A stretch of DNA of 64,000 bases. Source: DATBVX01 sp963695985 (GTDB lineage: Bacteria; Pseudomonadota; Gammaproteobacteria; Steroidobacterales; Steroidobacteraceae). Position numbers and translations under genes: made by a program. Of this stretch, positions 16,194 to 25,521 are shown piece by piece. Location: the NCBI GenBank assembly GCA_963695985.1, contig CAVOIC010000009.1:186001-250000 (forward strand), given 5' to 3'. The notes below the pieces were generated by a model. That model did not search any database and had not been told where the DNA came from. It saw only the letters and a program-made list of their open reading frames with translations. Positions within the stretch are counted from its first letter, which is position 1, and each line of letters begins with the position of its first letter.

Positions 16194-18294
16194 GCGTGCC
16201 GCCCGCTCTCTGCGCATCCAGGCTGGCGAAGCTGCGTCCACTGGCTGCCAGTTCGAGCAGCAGCGGTGCAGGAGCCCAGCGCTGGCCGTGGCTCGGCGCC
16301 AGTGCTCGCATCGTGGCGATGATCGCCTCGAGCCCAACCCCGTCGGCCCAGAACATCGGCCCGCCCCGATACGCCGGGAAACCGTAGCCGTTCACGTACA
16401 CGAGGTCGATGTCGCTCGAACGGATGGCGATGCCCTCGGCCAGGATCTTCGCGCCCTCGTTCACCAGCGGGTGCAGCAGGCGCGCCAGGATTTCTGCCTC
16501 GGGGATGACACGCCGCTCGATGCCACGCTCGCGCGAGATGGTCTCAATGAGCGCCATCACCTCCGGATCCGGCAACCGCCTGCGTCCCTCGTAGCCGTAG
16601 TAGCCTTTTCCGGCCTTCTGCCCCAACCGCCCGAGCTCGACCAGTCGCTCCAGCAGAGGTGAGGTGCGCTCGTCGGGCGGCAACTGGCGGCGCTTGCGGA
16701 TCATCAGGCCCACGTCATTGCCCGCGAGATCGCGGACCGCTAGTGGCCCCATCGCAAGGCCGAAGGTCTCCATGGCACCGTCGACCTGCTCCGGCGTAGC
16801 GCCCTCTTCGAGCAGGAATTCAGCCTCTGCGGTGTAGTACTGCCACATGCGGTTGCCGATGAACCCGTCGCAGTTTCCGGCGAGCACCGCCACCTTGCCG
16901 ATCTGTCGCCCCAGCTCCATCACCGTTGCTATGGTCTGTGGCGAGCTGCGCCGGCCGCGGACGTTTTCGAGCAGCTTCATTACGTTCGCCGGGCTGAAGA
17001 AGTGCATGCCGATGACGCGCTCCGGATGCGAGGTGGCGGAGGCGATTGTGTCGATGTCGAGCGCCGAGGTATTGGTCGCGAGGATGGCGGACGGTGCAGC
17101 GATCGCATCGAGGCGTGCGAAGAGATCGCGCTTCACGTCCAGATCCTCGAACACGGCTTCGATGATGAGGTCGCGATCCTGCAGGGCCGAGATGTCGGTG
17201 ACGCCGGTAATCATGGACTGCGCGCGCTCGGCAGCATCACGTGTCATGCTGCCGCGTTCGACAGAAGTCGCGTACGTCTTGCGTACCTTTTCCAGGCCCT
17301 TCTCGAGGGCCTGGGGCGAGGCTTCCAGTACCCTCACCGGGATCCCGGCACCAGCGAACACCATGGCGATGCCACTGCCCATGGTGCCGGCACCGATCAC
17401 GCCGACGCTGCGAACGGGCAAGGGTGCGACGTCCCGCGACAGATCTGGGATCCGGCGTGCCGCACGCTCGGCAAAGAACAGGTGCGTCAGCGCCGGGTGC
17501 TGCGGGCTTTGGCTGCACTCGAGGAAACTGGCGCGCTCGAACCGAAAAGCCTCGTCTTGCGGCTTTGTGCAGGCGGCCTCGATGCAGTCGATGATCTTCC
17601 ACGGCGCGAGTTGGCCGCGAGCCTTGCGCTCGATGCGAGCGCGAAAGTCTGCGAAGAGCGCGGGGTTCACGCCCCGGATCTTGTCCGTCAACGTGCTTAC
17701 TACTTGCAGCGGCCGCCCATCACGCACGGCACGCTGCGCAAACTGGGCCGCCGCGGCTGCAGCATCCTCTGCCACTTCATCCAGGAGTCCGAGCTCGAGC
17801 GCCCGGACCGCGGGAATGTGCTCGCCGCTGGTGATGTATTCCAGCGCCGCCTCCGGACCCGCAAGTCGTGGGAAGCGCTGGGTGCCGCCCGCACCCGGTA
17901 TCAGACCGAGCTTGATCTCCGGCAATCCGACCCGGGATTTGCGCGAGGCAACCCGCCAATGGCAGGCCATGGCGAGCTCGAATCCGCCGCCGACCGCCGC
18001 CCCGTCGATCGCAGCCACGACCGGCTTGCGCGCCTGCTCGATCTCATCCTGCAGCGAGCGCAGGGTCGGTTCCCTGCGGTTCACGCCGGACTGGAACTCG
18101 CGAATGTCGGCACCGGCAATAGGGCGCCCGCGGCTGCCCGTGAGCACGATGCCGCTGACGCCGGGGTCGCCCAAGGCGCGCCTCAGCTGCTCATGCAGCT
18201 GCTGGCGTATGTCGTGACTCAGGGCATTAACCGGGGGATGGTCGAGCTCGATAAGTGCGATACCGTCCGCGACGCGACAGTGAACTTCATCCAT
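16183..18294 (-). CDS. Bifunctional enoyl-CoA hydratase / 3-hydroxyacyl-CoA dehydrogenase (FadB/FadJ-like)
   Basis: The 703-residue multifunctional beta-oxidation protein has a crotonase-fold N-terminal domain (residues about 1-190) with the oxyanion motifs SRGRPIAGADIREF and AIDGAAVGGGFELAMACHWRVA plus GLPEIKLGLIPGAGGTQR. A NAD-binding 3-hydroxyacyl-CoA dehydrogenase domain from about 295 carries VIGAGTMGSGIAMVFAGAGI and the active-site segment GMHFFSPANVMKLLE; C-terminal dehydrogenase domains follow. It hydrates enoyl-CoAs and oxidises the hydroxyacyl-CoA product. There is no thiolase partner adjacent. It is 17 bases downstream of cysNC on the same strand, and convergent with the GntR gene. 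Confidence 0.92.
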   Translation of the reverse strand: MDEVHCRVADGIALIELDHPPVNALSHDIRQQLHEQLRRALGDPGVSGIVLTGSRGRPIAGADIREFQSGVNRREPTLRSLQDEIEQARKPVVAAIDGAAVGGGFELAMACHWRVASRKSRVGLPEIKLGLIPGAGGTQRFPRLAGPEAALEYITSGEHIPAVRALELGLLDEVAEDAAAAAAQFAQRAVRDGRPLQVVSTLTDKIRGVNPALFADFRARIERKARGQLAPWKIIDCIEAACTKPQDEAFRFERASFLECSQSPQHPALTHLFFAERAARRIPDLSRDVAPLPVRSVGVIGAGTMGSGIAMVFAGAGIPVRVLEASPQALEKGLEKVRKTYATSVERGSMTRDAAERAQSMITGVTDISALQDRDLIIEAVFEDLDVKRDLFARLDAIAAPSAILATNTSALDIDTIASATSHPERVIGMHFFSPANVMKLLENVRGRRSSPQTIATVMELGRQIGKVAVLAGNCDGFIGNRMWQYYTAEAEFLLEEGATPEQVDGAMETFGLAMGPLAVRDLAGNDVGLMIRKRRQLPPDERTSPLLERLVELGRLGQKAGKGYYGYEGRRRLPDPEVMALIETISRERGIERRVIPEAEILARLLHPLVNEGAKILAEGIAIRSSDIDLVYVNGYGFPAYRGGPMFWADGVGLEAIIATMRALAPSHGQRWAPAPLLLELAASGRSFASLDAQRAGGTPRA

Positions 18295-18311
18295 ATGCTC
18301 TCCAGCGCCGC

Positions 18312-20210
18312 TCAGGGAACGACGTCGCGCGCCCGCAATTCATCGAGCACGCGGCGCGCACAGTCTTCCGGCGAGGACTCGCGGGTATGGACGGCGATTT
18401 CCGCAGCCTCCGGTGTCTCGTAGGGCGAATCGACGCCCGTGAAGTTCTTGATTCGACCCTCAAGCGCTCGCGCGTAGAGCCCCTTGGGATCACGACGCAC
18501 GCATTCCTCGAGCGGAGTGTCCACGAACACCTCGATGAACTCGCCCTCGCCGACGAGCTCGCGCACCATGCGACGCTCGGCGCGAAACGGCGAAATAAAC
18601 GAGCACAGGACGATCATGCCGGCGTCGACAAACAGCTTCGCTACCTCACCGACACGGCGGATGTTCTCCACCCGGTCCGCGTCCGTGAAGCCCAGGTCCC
18701 GGCTCAGGCCGTGCCGCACGTTGTCCCCGTCCAACAGGTAAGTGTGAATGCCGCCGGCGTGCAGTTCACGCTCGACGATGTTGGCGATCGTGCTCTTCCC
18801 GGAACCGGGCAGACCGGTGAACCACAGGATCGCCGGCCGATGGCCATGCAAGCGCGTGCGTGCGACCTTGTCGATAAGCAGGCTCTGGCGGTGGATATTG
18901 GTCGCGCGCCGCAACCCGAAGCTGATCATTCCAGCACCGGCCGTGGCATTGGTATAGCGATCGATGAGGATGAACGCGCCGGTCTCGCGGTTCTCAGCAT
19001 AGGGATCGAACGCGACCGGCGTCGCGGTCGCGATATTGCACAGCCCGATCTCATTCAGCGCGAGCGTGCGCGCGGCGATGTGCTCGAGGTTGTTGATATC
19101 GACTTTGTGCTTGAGCGTGGTGATGCGCGCCGGAACGTACCGGGTGCCGATCCGCAGCAAGTAGGAGCGACCCACGAACATCGGTTCCTCGGCCATCCAC
19201 AGCACGTGGGCTGCGAACTGATCCACGACCTCCGGCCGGGATTCAGGCCGTGACAGCACGTCACCGCGCGTAATGTCGACTTCATCCGTCAGCGTCAGCG
19301 TCACGGCATCACCCGGATGCGCAACGGGCAGATCGCCATCGGCGCTGACGATGCGCGCGACGCTCGATTCGCGGCCGGACTGCGCCACCACGATGCGCTC
19401 GCCCGGATGAATCGAGCCGGACACTACCGTGCCGGCGTAACCGCGAAAATCCTGATTGGCCCGGTTCACCCACTGCACCGGAAAGCGGAACGGCTTCTGC
19501 CCGAGCGCGGCGTCGACCTCGACCGACTCCAGATACTCGAGCAGCGTCGGTCCCTCATACCAGCCCATGCGGGCCGAGCGGCGCGTGACGTTGTCACCGA
19601 AGCGCGCCGACACGGGAATGGCAGTGACGGAGCCAAAGGCCAGCGACTGGGCGAACCCCAGGTAGTCGCCGACGATGTGATGGAAGCGCTCGCCCGAAAA
19701 CTCCATCAGATCGATCTTGTTGACCGCTACGCACACGTGCCGGATGCCGAGCAGCCAGCAGATGTATGAGTGACGGCGCGTCTGAGTGAGCACCCCCTTG
19801 CGGGCATCGATAAGGATGACAGCAACATCCGATCCGGAGGCGCCCGTCGCCATGTTGCGCGTGTACTGCTCGTGACCCGGCGTGTCTGCGACGATGAATG
19901 AGCGCCGCGGCGTAGAGAAAAAGCGGTAGGCGACATCGATGGTGATGCCCTGCTCGCGCTCCGCTTCGAGCCCATCCACCAGCAGCGCGAGGTCCAGGTC
20001 GTCGCCGGCGGTGCCGTGCCGGGCGCTGTCGCGCGCGAGTGCCGCGAGCTGGTCGTCAGGAATCAGTTGGTTGTCGTACAGCAGCCGGCCGATCAGTGTC
20101 GATTTACCATCGTCCACCGAGCCGCAGGTGAGAAAGCGCAGCAGGTCATGCCGTGCCGGCGTCGGTGCGGCCGGCTCGGATACCATTTCACTTGAGGCGC
20201 GACGGGCCAT
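18312..20210 (-). CDS. cysNC: Sulfate adenylyltransferase large subunit fused to APS kinase
   Basis: The 632-residue fusion begins with a CysN GTPase (residues about 20-440) carrying GSVDDGKSTLIGRLLYD, DTPGHEQYTRNMATGAS and NKIDLMEF, which drives APS synthesis with CysD. The C-terminal CysC kinase (from about 445) has the P-loop FTGLPGSGKST, DGDNVRHGL and FVDTPLEEC, and phosphorylates APS to PAPS. The start codon shares one base with the cysD stop (TGATG), so the subunits are coupled. The fused form is common in proteobacteria. No APS/PAPS or sulfite reductase gene is in the window, so the destination of PAPS cannot be told. Confidence 0.95.
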   Translation of the reverse strand: MARRASSEMVSEPAAPTPARHDLLRFLTCGSVDDGKSTLIGRLLYDNQLIPDDQLAALARDSARHGTAGDDLDLALLVDGLEAEREQGITIDVAYRFFSTPRRSFIVADTPGHEQYTRNMATGASGSDVAVILIDARKGVLTQTRRHSYICWLLGIRHVCVAVNKIDLMEFSGERFHHIVGDYLGFAQSLAFGSVTAIPVSARFGDNVTRRSARMGWYEGPTLLEYLESVEVDAALGQKPFRFPVQWVNRANQDFRGYAGTVVSGSIHPGERIVVAQSGRESSVARIVSADGDLPVAHPGDAVTLTLTDEVDITRGDVLSRPESRPEVVDQFAAHVLWMAEEPMFVGRSYLLRIGTRYVPARITTLKHKVDINNLEHIAARTLALNEIGLCNIATATPVAFDPYAENRETGAFILIDRYTNATAGAGMISFGLRRATNIHRQSLLIDKVARTRLHGHRPAILWFTGLPGSGKSTIANIVERELHAGGIHTYLLDGDNVRHGLSRDLGFTDADRVENIRRVGEVAKLFVDAGMIVLCSFISPFRAERRMVRELVGEGEFIEVFVDTPLEECVRRDPKGLYARALEGRIKNFTGVDSPYETPEAAEIAVHTRESSPEDCARRVLDELRARDVVP

Positions 20211-21127
20211 CAGAAGTACCCTTCCCGCTTCTTGCGTTCCATCGAGGCGGCTTCGTCGCTGTCGATCAGCCGTCCGGAACGCTCGGACGTGCGCGTGGCC
20301 AGCATCTCAGCGACGATGTCATCGAGCGTCGTCGCGGCGCTCTCGATCGCCGCCGACAAGGGATAACAGCCCAGCGAGCGAAAGCGCACGGTCCTGGTTT
20401 CCTCGACTTCACCTGCCTGCAACGGCAGGCGCTCATCATCTCTCACGATGAGGAGCCCGTTGCGTCGGACGACCGGGCGCGGCGCCGCGAAGTATAGCGG
20501 CACTACCGGAATGTTCTCGGCACGCGTGTACTGCCACACATCGAGCTCGGTCCAGTTGGACAACGGGAATACGCGGATCGTCTCGCCCTTGTTGATGCGC
20601 GTATTGTAGAGATGCCAGAGCTCGGGTCGTTGATTGCGCGGATCCCAGGTGTGTCCCGCCGAACGGAAGGAGAAGATGCGCTCCTTGGCACGGCTCTTCT
20701 CTTCGTCACGGCGCGCACCGCCGAACGCCGCATCGAATCCATACTGGTCCAGGGCCTGCTTGAGGGCCTCGGTCTTCATCACCTGCGTGTGCAGCTGCGA
20801 GCCCGAGGTGATTGGATTGATCCCGCGCGCGAGACCGTCCGGGTTCGTGTACACGATCAGCTTCACGCCGTAGCGTCTTACTACTGCATCGCGATGGCGA
20901 ATCATGTCGCGGAACTTCCAGCCTGTATCCACGTGCAGCAGCGGAAACGGCGGCGTCGCTGGATAGAAGGCCTTCATCGCGAGGTGCAGCAGCACGCCCG
21001 AATCCTTGCCGATCGAATACAGCAGCACGGGATTGCGAAACTCGGCCACGACCTCGCGCATGATGCCGATGGACTCGGCCTCCAGACGCTTGAGGTGCTG
21101 CGACCCGCGCAATGAGTAGTCCCCCAT
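20210..21127 (-). CDS. cysD: Sulfate adenylyltransferase small subunit
   Basis: The 305-residue ATP-pyrophosphatase-type subunit makes APS from sulfate and ATP with CysN. Motifs are HLKRLEAESIGIMREVVAEF, the PP-loop LLYSIGKDSGVLLHLAMKAF, LLHVDTGWKF, AFGGARRDEEKSRAKER, and the C-terminal ERSGRLIDSD and SMERKKREGYF. The ATG at 21127 lies five bases after the cysQ stop. A longer in-frame extension upstream lies inside cysQ and is not coding. It is the middle gene of cysQ-cysD-cysNC. Confidence 0.95.
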   Translation of the reverse strand: MGDYSLRGSQHLKRLEAESIGIMREVVAEFRNPVLLYSIGKDSGVLLHLAMKAFYPATPPFPLLHVDTGWKFRDMIRHRDAVVRRYGVKLIVYTNPDGLARGINPITSGSQLHTQVMKTEALKQALDQYGFDAAFGGARRDEEKSRAKERIFSFRSAGHTWDPRNQRPELWHLYNTRINKGETIRVFPLSNWTELDVWQYTRAENIPVVPLYFAAPRPVVRRNGLLIVRDDERLPLQAGEVEETRTVRFRSLGCYPLSAAIESAATTLDDIVAEMLATRTSERSGRLIDSDEAASMERKKREGYF

Positions 21128-21132
21128 GCAGC

Positions 21133-21933
21133 TCACTTCGGCGGCAAGGCGTCCATCGCCCCGAAGGCGACGAACCAGGGGTTGCGGTATCCGGGCTTGC
21201 CGTAAGCGAGCGGCGAGCCGGTTCCCGTGATCACCCGGCCGCCGGCCGCGGCGAGAACAGCGTGGCCGGCGGCCGTGTCCCACTCCATCGTAGTACCCAG
21301 GCGCGGATACAGGTCCGCTTCGCCGGCTGCTACCTTGCAGAATTTGAGCGACGAACCGATCGAAACCAGGTGCGCGACCTTCTGGCGCGCGAGGTAAGCG
21401 TCAGTTGCGGCGCTTCGATGCGAGCGCGATGCCACGACCGTGAGGCCATCTCCGGGAGGTGTGCGCACGCGGATCGGTTGTCGAGCCGACACTCGCCCGG
21501 CGCGCGGATCCTGCTCGCTGCGCCAGGCGATTCCCGCCGCGACGTCGCCAGCAAACAGGGCGGCAACGGCAGGGGCATAGACCACGCCGAGCAGGGGCGC
21601 ACCGTCCTGGACGAGAGCGATATTCACCGTGAACTCGCCGTTGCGCTGGACAAATTCACGCGTGCCATCGAGCGGGTCGACCAGCACGAATTCGGCGCCG
21701 TGGCGCGGCGTGCGCCCCTGCGCCACCTGCTCTTCGGCGATCACCACGAGTGTCGAAGCATGCCGGCCGAGGTGCTCCAGGATGACCTGCTCGGCGGCAT
21801 GATCCGCGGCGGTTACCGGCGAATCGTCGGCTTTGTGCTGAACCTCGAAGTGCCCCTGGTAGACTTCGAAGGCGCTGCGCCCGCCGGCCAACGCGGCGTC
21901 GATCATGATGTCGAGCAAGGCTTCATCGGACAT
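21133..21933 (-). CDS. cysQ: 3'(2'),5'-bisphosphate nucleotidase
   Basis: The 266-residue enzyme of the inositol-monophosphatase superfamily hydrolyses 3'-phosphoadenosine 5'-phosphate, the by-product of PAPS use, to AMP. Metal-binding motifs are VIAEEQ (Glu), VDPLDGTREF (the DPxDGT signature) and EWDTAAGHAVLAAAGG. The start at 21933 (MSDEALLDIMIDAAL) matches the family; the longer open frame is not supported. It heads the sulfate-activation operon, which fits a role in recycling PAP when PAPS is consumed. Confidence 0.93.
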   Translation of the reverse strand: MSDEALLDIMIDAALAGGRSAFEVYQGHFEVQHKADDSPVTAADHAAEQVILEHLGRHASTLVVIAEEQVAQGRTPRHGAEFVLVDPLDGTREFVQRNGEFTVNIALVQDGAPLLGVVYAPAVAALFAGDVAAGIAWRSEQDPRAGRVSARQPIRVRTPPGDGLTVVASRSHRSAATDAYLARQKVAHLVSIGSSLKFCKVAAGEADLYPRLGTTMEWDTAAGHAVLAAAGGRVITGTGSPLAYGKPGYRNPWFVAFGAMDALPPK

Positions 21934-22004
21934 TGAAAGCGAAGTGTACAACGAGCCCGCTGCAACGTACGTTAGGCCGCCGAATCCCGCCAGATCTTGT
22001 GGCA

Positions 22005-23567
22005 ATGAACATATTCCGCGAAGGGGGCGTCTCTCGAGCGCAGCGTCGCGCATTGCTTCGCAGCCTCGCGACGGCGAGCGGCCTGTGCTGGATTCTCGCC
22101 GACCCGCAAGCGGCGGGCGGTGCGGCGGAAGAACCCGCCGCCAGCGATCCCGCGACCTGGGCGAGTTACGCGCTGGATGAATCCCACGCGGCCGCGCAAA
22201 GCATCGCGGATCCGTACTACAGGAGCGAAGCCCTGGTGCGCATCGCCGCCCTCAACACTGGTTTCAATGACATCGATGCGACCCGCGGCTCGCTGCGCGA
22301 AGCACGCGAGGCTGCGCTCCAGATCCGTACGGCGCCAGGGCACGATCTCGCGTTGCGCAATATCGGACTTGAGTGGGTTCGCATTCGCGACACCGATGCC
22401 GCACTCGACGTTGCCGAGGCGATAGACTCGCAAGACCTGCGGGCCGCCGTCGTGGGCGCCGTCGGCGCGGCCCAACTCGCCGCCGGCGACTTCGCCGGCG
22501 CGACCGTCAATGCCCATCGCCTGCCCTCCACCACTGCCACCGATCAGGCATTACGGCGGATTGCACAGGCGCAGGCGCACAACAACCGGATTACCGATGC
22601 ACGCGCGAGCGTCGCCGCCATCCAGGATGACAGCACCCGCGCAATCGCCGCTGCCGATGTCGCGGGCGCGCTGGCCGATGTCGACAACTCCGACAGCGTG
22701 GCGCGAGCGTTGAGTCTGGTGCGCGCCATCCGCAGCAAGAGCGAACGTGATGCAGCCTATGTCTACACCGCCCTGATCCAGGGGCAATCGGGCGATTTCA
22801 ACGGCGCACTGTCCTCACTCGCGAGAGTCAAGGACCCGGCGTCACGCGCACTCGGTTTCGCGCGCCTCGCGACGATGCGCGCGCAGGCGCAGGACGCGAC
22901 TCATGCTGCCTCCCTGCTGACACGCGCCACCACGGAAATCCGCACGCCCGGCGCAACGCGCACGCGGACGCTCGCCCTCAGTGAGATCGCTGTGGCCCAG
23001 ATCACCATGGGCGAGCGAGAAGCGGCGCGGGCGACACTGCAGGAGGCCCTGCGCAACGAAGCCGCGCGAGGTCCGCGCGAGGGCAACCAGGGATTGGAGG
23101 CGCTTGCACGTTTGCAGGCACGCGCCGGGGATATTCCCGGAGCCCTGGCGACCGCAGTACGCATAGCCGATGAGGCCGCGCGTGGGCTGCTCATTCACGA
23201 TATAGCGGCAGCCCAGGCCGAGTCCGGAGACCGCAGCGGCGCTCGGGCGACCGCCGAGGGTCTCGAGAGCGCGCGCCTGCAAGTACCCGCGTGGTTCGGA
23301 ATCATCGGCGTGCAGATCGCTGCGGGTGACCGTGTCGGCGCCAGCGAATCCCTGCAGGCTGCAGCGCAACGCGCTCGCGCCATCGATGACACCGAGTATC
23401 GTACGCAGTCACTCGCTGCTATCGCGGCGGCATACGTGAAGCTCGGCGATGTCACTACAGGCTGGGCCCACTACCAGGAAGCGAGAGCGGCGGCCCAGTC
23501 GCTCGAGCCGGGAGCTGCACGCGCCGCTGCGTTCGCGAACCTCGCCGACCCGTTTCGCGATCAATGA
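22005..23567 (+). CDS. Exported alpha-solenoid (TPR-like) repeat protein
   Basis: The 520-residue protein has a basic N-terminus and a hydrophobic stretch (ALLRSLATASGLCWILADPQAAGG) that reads as a signal peptide, so it is probably periplasmic. The remainder is a run of Ala-rich helix pairs of about 35 residues (for example RSEALVRIAALNTGFNDIDA, TDQALRRIAQAQAHNNRITDA, RALGFARLATMRAQAQDATHA, WFGIIGVQIAAGDRVGA), typical of divergent TPR/Sel1-like solenoids used for protein binding. I chose the ATG at 22005; upstream TTG codons are possible. It is divergent from cysQ and followed by a small EF-hand gene. No specific function is recognisable. Confidence 0.65.
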   Translation: MNIFREGGVSRAQRRALLRSLATASGLCWILADPQAAGGAAEEPAASDPATWASYALDESHAAAQSIADPYYRSEALVRIAALNTGFNDIDATRGSLREAREAALQIRTAPGHDLALRNIGLEWVRIRDTDAALDVAEAIDSQDLRAAVVGAVGAAQLAAGDFAGATVNAHRLPSTTATDQALRRIAQAQAHNNRITDARASVAAIQDDSTRAIAAADVAGALADVDNSDSVARALSLVRAIRSKSERDAAYVYTALIQGQSGDFNGALSSLARVKDPASRALGFARLATMRAQAQDATHAASLLTRATTEIRTPGATRTRTLALSEIAVAQITMGEREAARATLQEALRNEAARGPREGNQGLEALARLQARAGDIPGALATAVRIADEAARGLLIHDIAAAQAESGDRSGARATAEGLESARLQVPAWFGIIGVQIAAGDRVGASESLQAAAQRARAIDDTEYRTQSLAAIAAAYVKLGDVTTGWAHYQEARAAAQSLEPGAARAAAFANLADPFRDQ

Positions 23568-23603
23568 GGAGCATCGGTGCCCATCGACCGCGACCAGTAC
23601 CTA

Positions 23604-23632
23604 TTGACAGGGGCGACTCGAACGCGGATTTT
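23604..23632 (+). promoter_or_regulatory. Possible promoter for the EF-hand gene
   Basis: A perfect -35 hexamer TTGACA (23604-23609) is followed after 17 bases by GATTTT (23627-23632), a poor -10. It sits about 65 bases upstream of the EF-hand start codon in an otherwise featureless 129-base gap. Confidence 0.35.
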
Positions 23633-23696
23633 CCGTGCAGGCCCTCGACGCAATGTCAGTACTGCAAACCACTCGGGGTGCGACGGAGGTCAGCGC

Positions 23697-23948
23697 ATGA
23701 CAGAAGCAAAACGACCGTACGTGCCCGACACGACGGCCAGATCAATGCGGGAGCTGAGACAGGATTTCGCACAGAGCGACCGCGATCACGACGGCCGTAT
23801 CGATCTGCAGGAGTTCAAGGAGTTTCTCGCCGGCCTCGATGCGGCCATGAGCGACGAGGAGGCGCGGCTGGGCTTTCACGAGATCGACACCGATCACGAC
23901 GGCCGCATCAGCCTCGAAGAATTCACGCAGTGGTGGGCCAACGATTGA
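23697..23948 (+). CDS. Small two-EF-hand calcium-binding protein
   Basis: The 83-residue protein has two complete EF-hand loops, DRDHDGRIDLQEF and DTDHDGRISLEEF. Each has acidic residues at loop positions 1, 3, 5 and 12 and Gly at 6, so both should bind Ca2+. The ATG at 23697 is preceded by GGAGGT eight bases away; in-frame codons further upstream are not supported. There is no signal peptide, so it is probably a cytosolic calmodulin-like buffer or sensor. It lies 129 bases after the exported solenoid gene and converges on a universal stress gene. Confidence 0.85.
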   Translation: MTEAKRPYVPDTTARSMRELRQDFAQSDRDHDGRIDLQEFKEFLAGLDAAMSDEEARLGFHEIDTDHDGRISLEEFTQWWAND

Positions 23949-23969
23949 CCCGCGCAGTGTGGCGAGCCG

Positions 23970-24950
23970 TCAGAGCGGAGCCAGATAGAGTTGTTTCGCG
24001 GAGACCCGACGCGCTACCGGCGTGCGAAAGCCCCGCGGCTTGATGACCAGCACATCACAGTTGAGCCGGTCGATCACCCGCTCTGCGGTGCTGCCGATGA
24101 AGAGTCGGCCCAGCCCGCTGCGCGAGGCCGCGCCCATCACCACGATGTCGGCCCGTAGCTTGCGCGCCTGGTCGGAAATCGCACTTGCCGCATCGCCGAT
24201 GAGCAGATACTGGTCGCCTTCCTTCACGTTGCGCCTGCTCGCCAACCGCGCCAGCATCCGCCGCAGGCGCTTCTCGTAGTCCCGTTCCACATCAGGCGCC
24301 ACTGGCACCACGTAGGGCATCCCGACCGAGTCGGGCATCTGCACCGACAAAGGCAGGTAGGCGTGCACCGCTGCGAGCCTGCCGCGACAGGCATCGGCCA
24401 ACTGGCGACCCGCATCGAGAATCCGCGCGTCCAGTCCGGCCGGTTTGGCATAGGCGTGCAGCGGATCTACCGCGGCAAGCACCCGCGCCGCGCCGTAGTG
24501 CCGCGCTGACTTCACGAAGAGCAGCGGGATTGGGCACACGCGAATCAGCTGCCAGTCAGTGTTCGTGAGGAAGAGCCGGGCACCGCGGCTGCGCCGGTGA
24601 CTCTCGGCCACCACGAGGTCCGCTTTCTCACGCCGCCCCGCACGCACTATCGCGTCGGGACTCGGGTAGTCCCATTCGACCCGCGCCGTCGCCCGCAGGC
24701 CCCTGCGGCGGACCCCTTGAGCGAGCTTCTCGAGCGCGCGCTTGCGCTCGCTCAGAACGGTCTTCTTTCGATCGACCAGCGGCGCGAATGCAAACGGGGT
24801 GACGACGGTGGGTTCGAAGGCGGCGTGCATCAGAATCAGACGCGCACCGGTGCGCCTGGCAATCTCGACCGCCTTGCCGAGACCGGTTTGGGTGCGCTCA
24901 TCCGGGAATTCGATCGCGACCAGTATTCTCTTGTAAGAGGGCATCGCCAT
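23970..24950 (-). CDS. Tandem universal stress protein (UspE-like)
   Basis: The 326-residue protein has two Usp domains. Domain 1 starts YKRILVAIEFPDERTQTGLGKAVEIARRTGARL. Domain 2 ends with DIVVMGAASRSGLGRLFIGSTAERVI, which has the G-x2-G-x9-G-S/T ATP-binding pattern, followed by CDVLVIKPRGF. The first domain has a degenerate loop (SHRRSRGARLFLTNTDWQL). Such double Usp proteins are cytosolic stress-survival factors of uncertain biochemistry. It is monocistronic and convergent with the EF-hand gene. Confidence 0.88.
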   Translation of the reverse strand: MAMPSYKRILVAIEFPDERTQTGLGKAVEIARRTGARLILMHAAFEPTVVTPFAFAPLVDRKKTVLSERKRALEKLAQGVRRRGLRATARVEWDYPSPDAIVRAGRREKADLVVAESHRRSRGARLFLTNTDWQLIRVCPIPLLFVKSARHYGAARVLAAVDPLHAYAKPAGLDARILDAGRQLADACRGRLAAVHAYLPLSVQMPDSVGMPYVVPVAPDVERDYEKRLRRMLARLASRRNVKEGDQYLLIGDAASAISDQARKLRADIVVMGAASRSGLGRLFIGSTAERVIDRLNCDVLVIKPRGFRTPVARRVSAKQLYLAPL

Positions 24951-25155
24951 GGTTCAGACCTCTGTGCCGCAACTGATTGATGATGCTACCGGTCCGTGGT
25001 ACAGGCGATTCGAGCTTCCAGCTAGCCGGTTGCTACAAGTACTTATGCGAGGTTCGCGCTGCCGCGCTTGACAGATGGACGGCTCTGGCCGTGACGCTCC
25101 GACCCTCGCTCACCGTTCGACCCGGCTGCAAGCGCCCGCCTCGGCCCTTGCAGCT

Positions 25156-25521
25156 TCAACCACCGGTCGAACTGGCGCCGGGCGAGCTCAAGTAGAGCGC
25201 GAGTGCGTCGAGGTCCGCGTCGCTGATCTCGGTCTTTCTGAAGAACGGCATCACCGTGACGCCGGTGCGCACGAAGTGCTTGACGATGTCCAGCGTAAGG
25301 TCGGTTCTTTCCTCGAGCATCGCTGGCTTCGCGCCCTGGTAGAGAGTGGCGAGCGCCACGGTTCCCGGCTTGTCAGCGCCGCGCCCGTGACAGGGAGTGC
25401 ACCACTTCTCGAACACTTCGTGGCCGCGCGGTGACTTCGATGCGTCTGCCGCCAGCGCCCCGCTTCCGCCACCGAGCGCGATGCTCGCCACCAGCAGCAG
25501 TGCCGTAGCGCGCCCGCTCAC
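25156..25521 (-). CDS. Class I c-type cytochrome (PchC-like)
   Basis: The 121-residue cytochrome has an N-terminal signal peptide (ATALLLVASIALGGGSGALAA) and one haem site CTPCH at about residues 40-44, with an axial Met candidate in GVTVMPFFRKTEI and the closing helix DLDALALYLSS. The GTG start shares four bases with the upstream flavoprotein stop (GTGA) and has GGGAG about nine bases before it. The arrangement mirrors p-cresol methylhydroxylase, in which a small periplasmic cytochrome accepts electrons from a flavoprotein dehydrogenase and passes them to the respiratory chain. Confidence 0.88.
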   Translation of the reverse strand: MSGRATALLLVASIALGGGSGALAADASKSPRGHEVFEKWCTPCHGRGADKPGTVALATLYQGAKPAMLEERTDLTLDIVKHFVRTGVTVMPFFRKTEISDADLDALALYLSSPGASSTGG

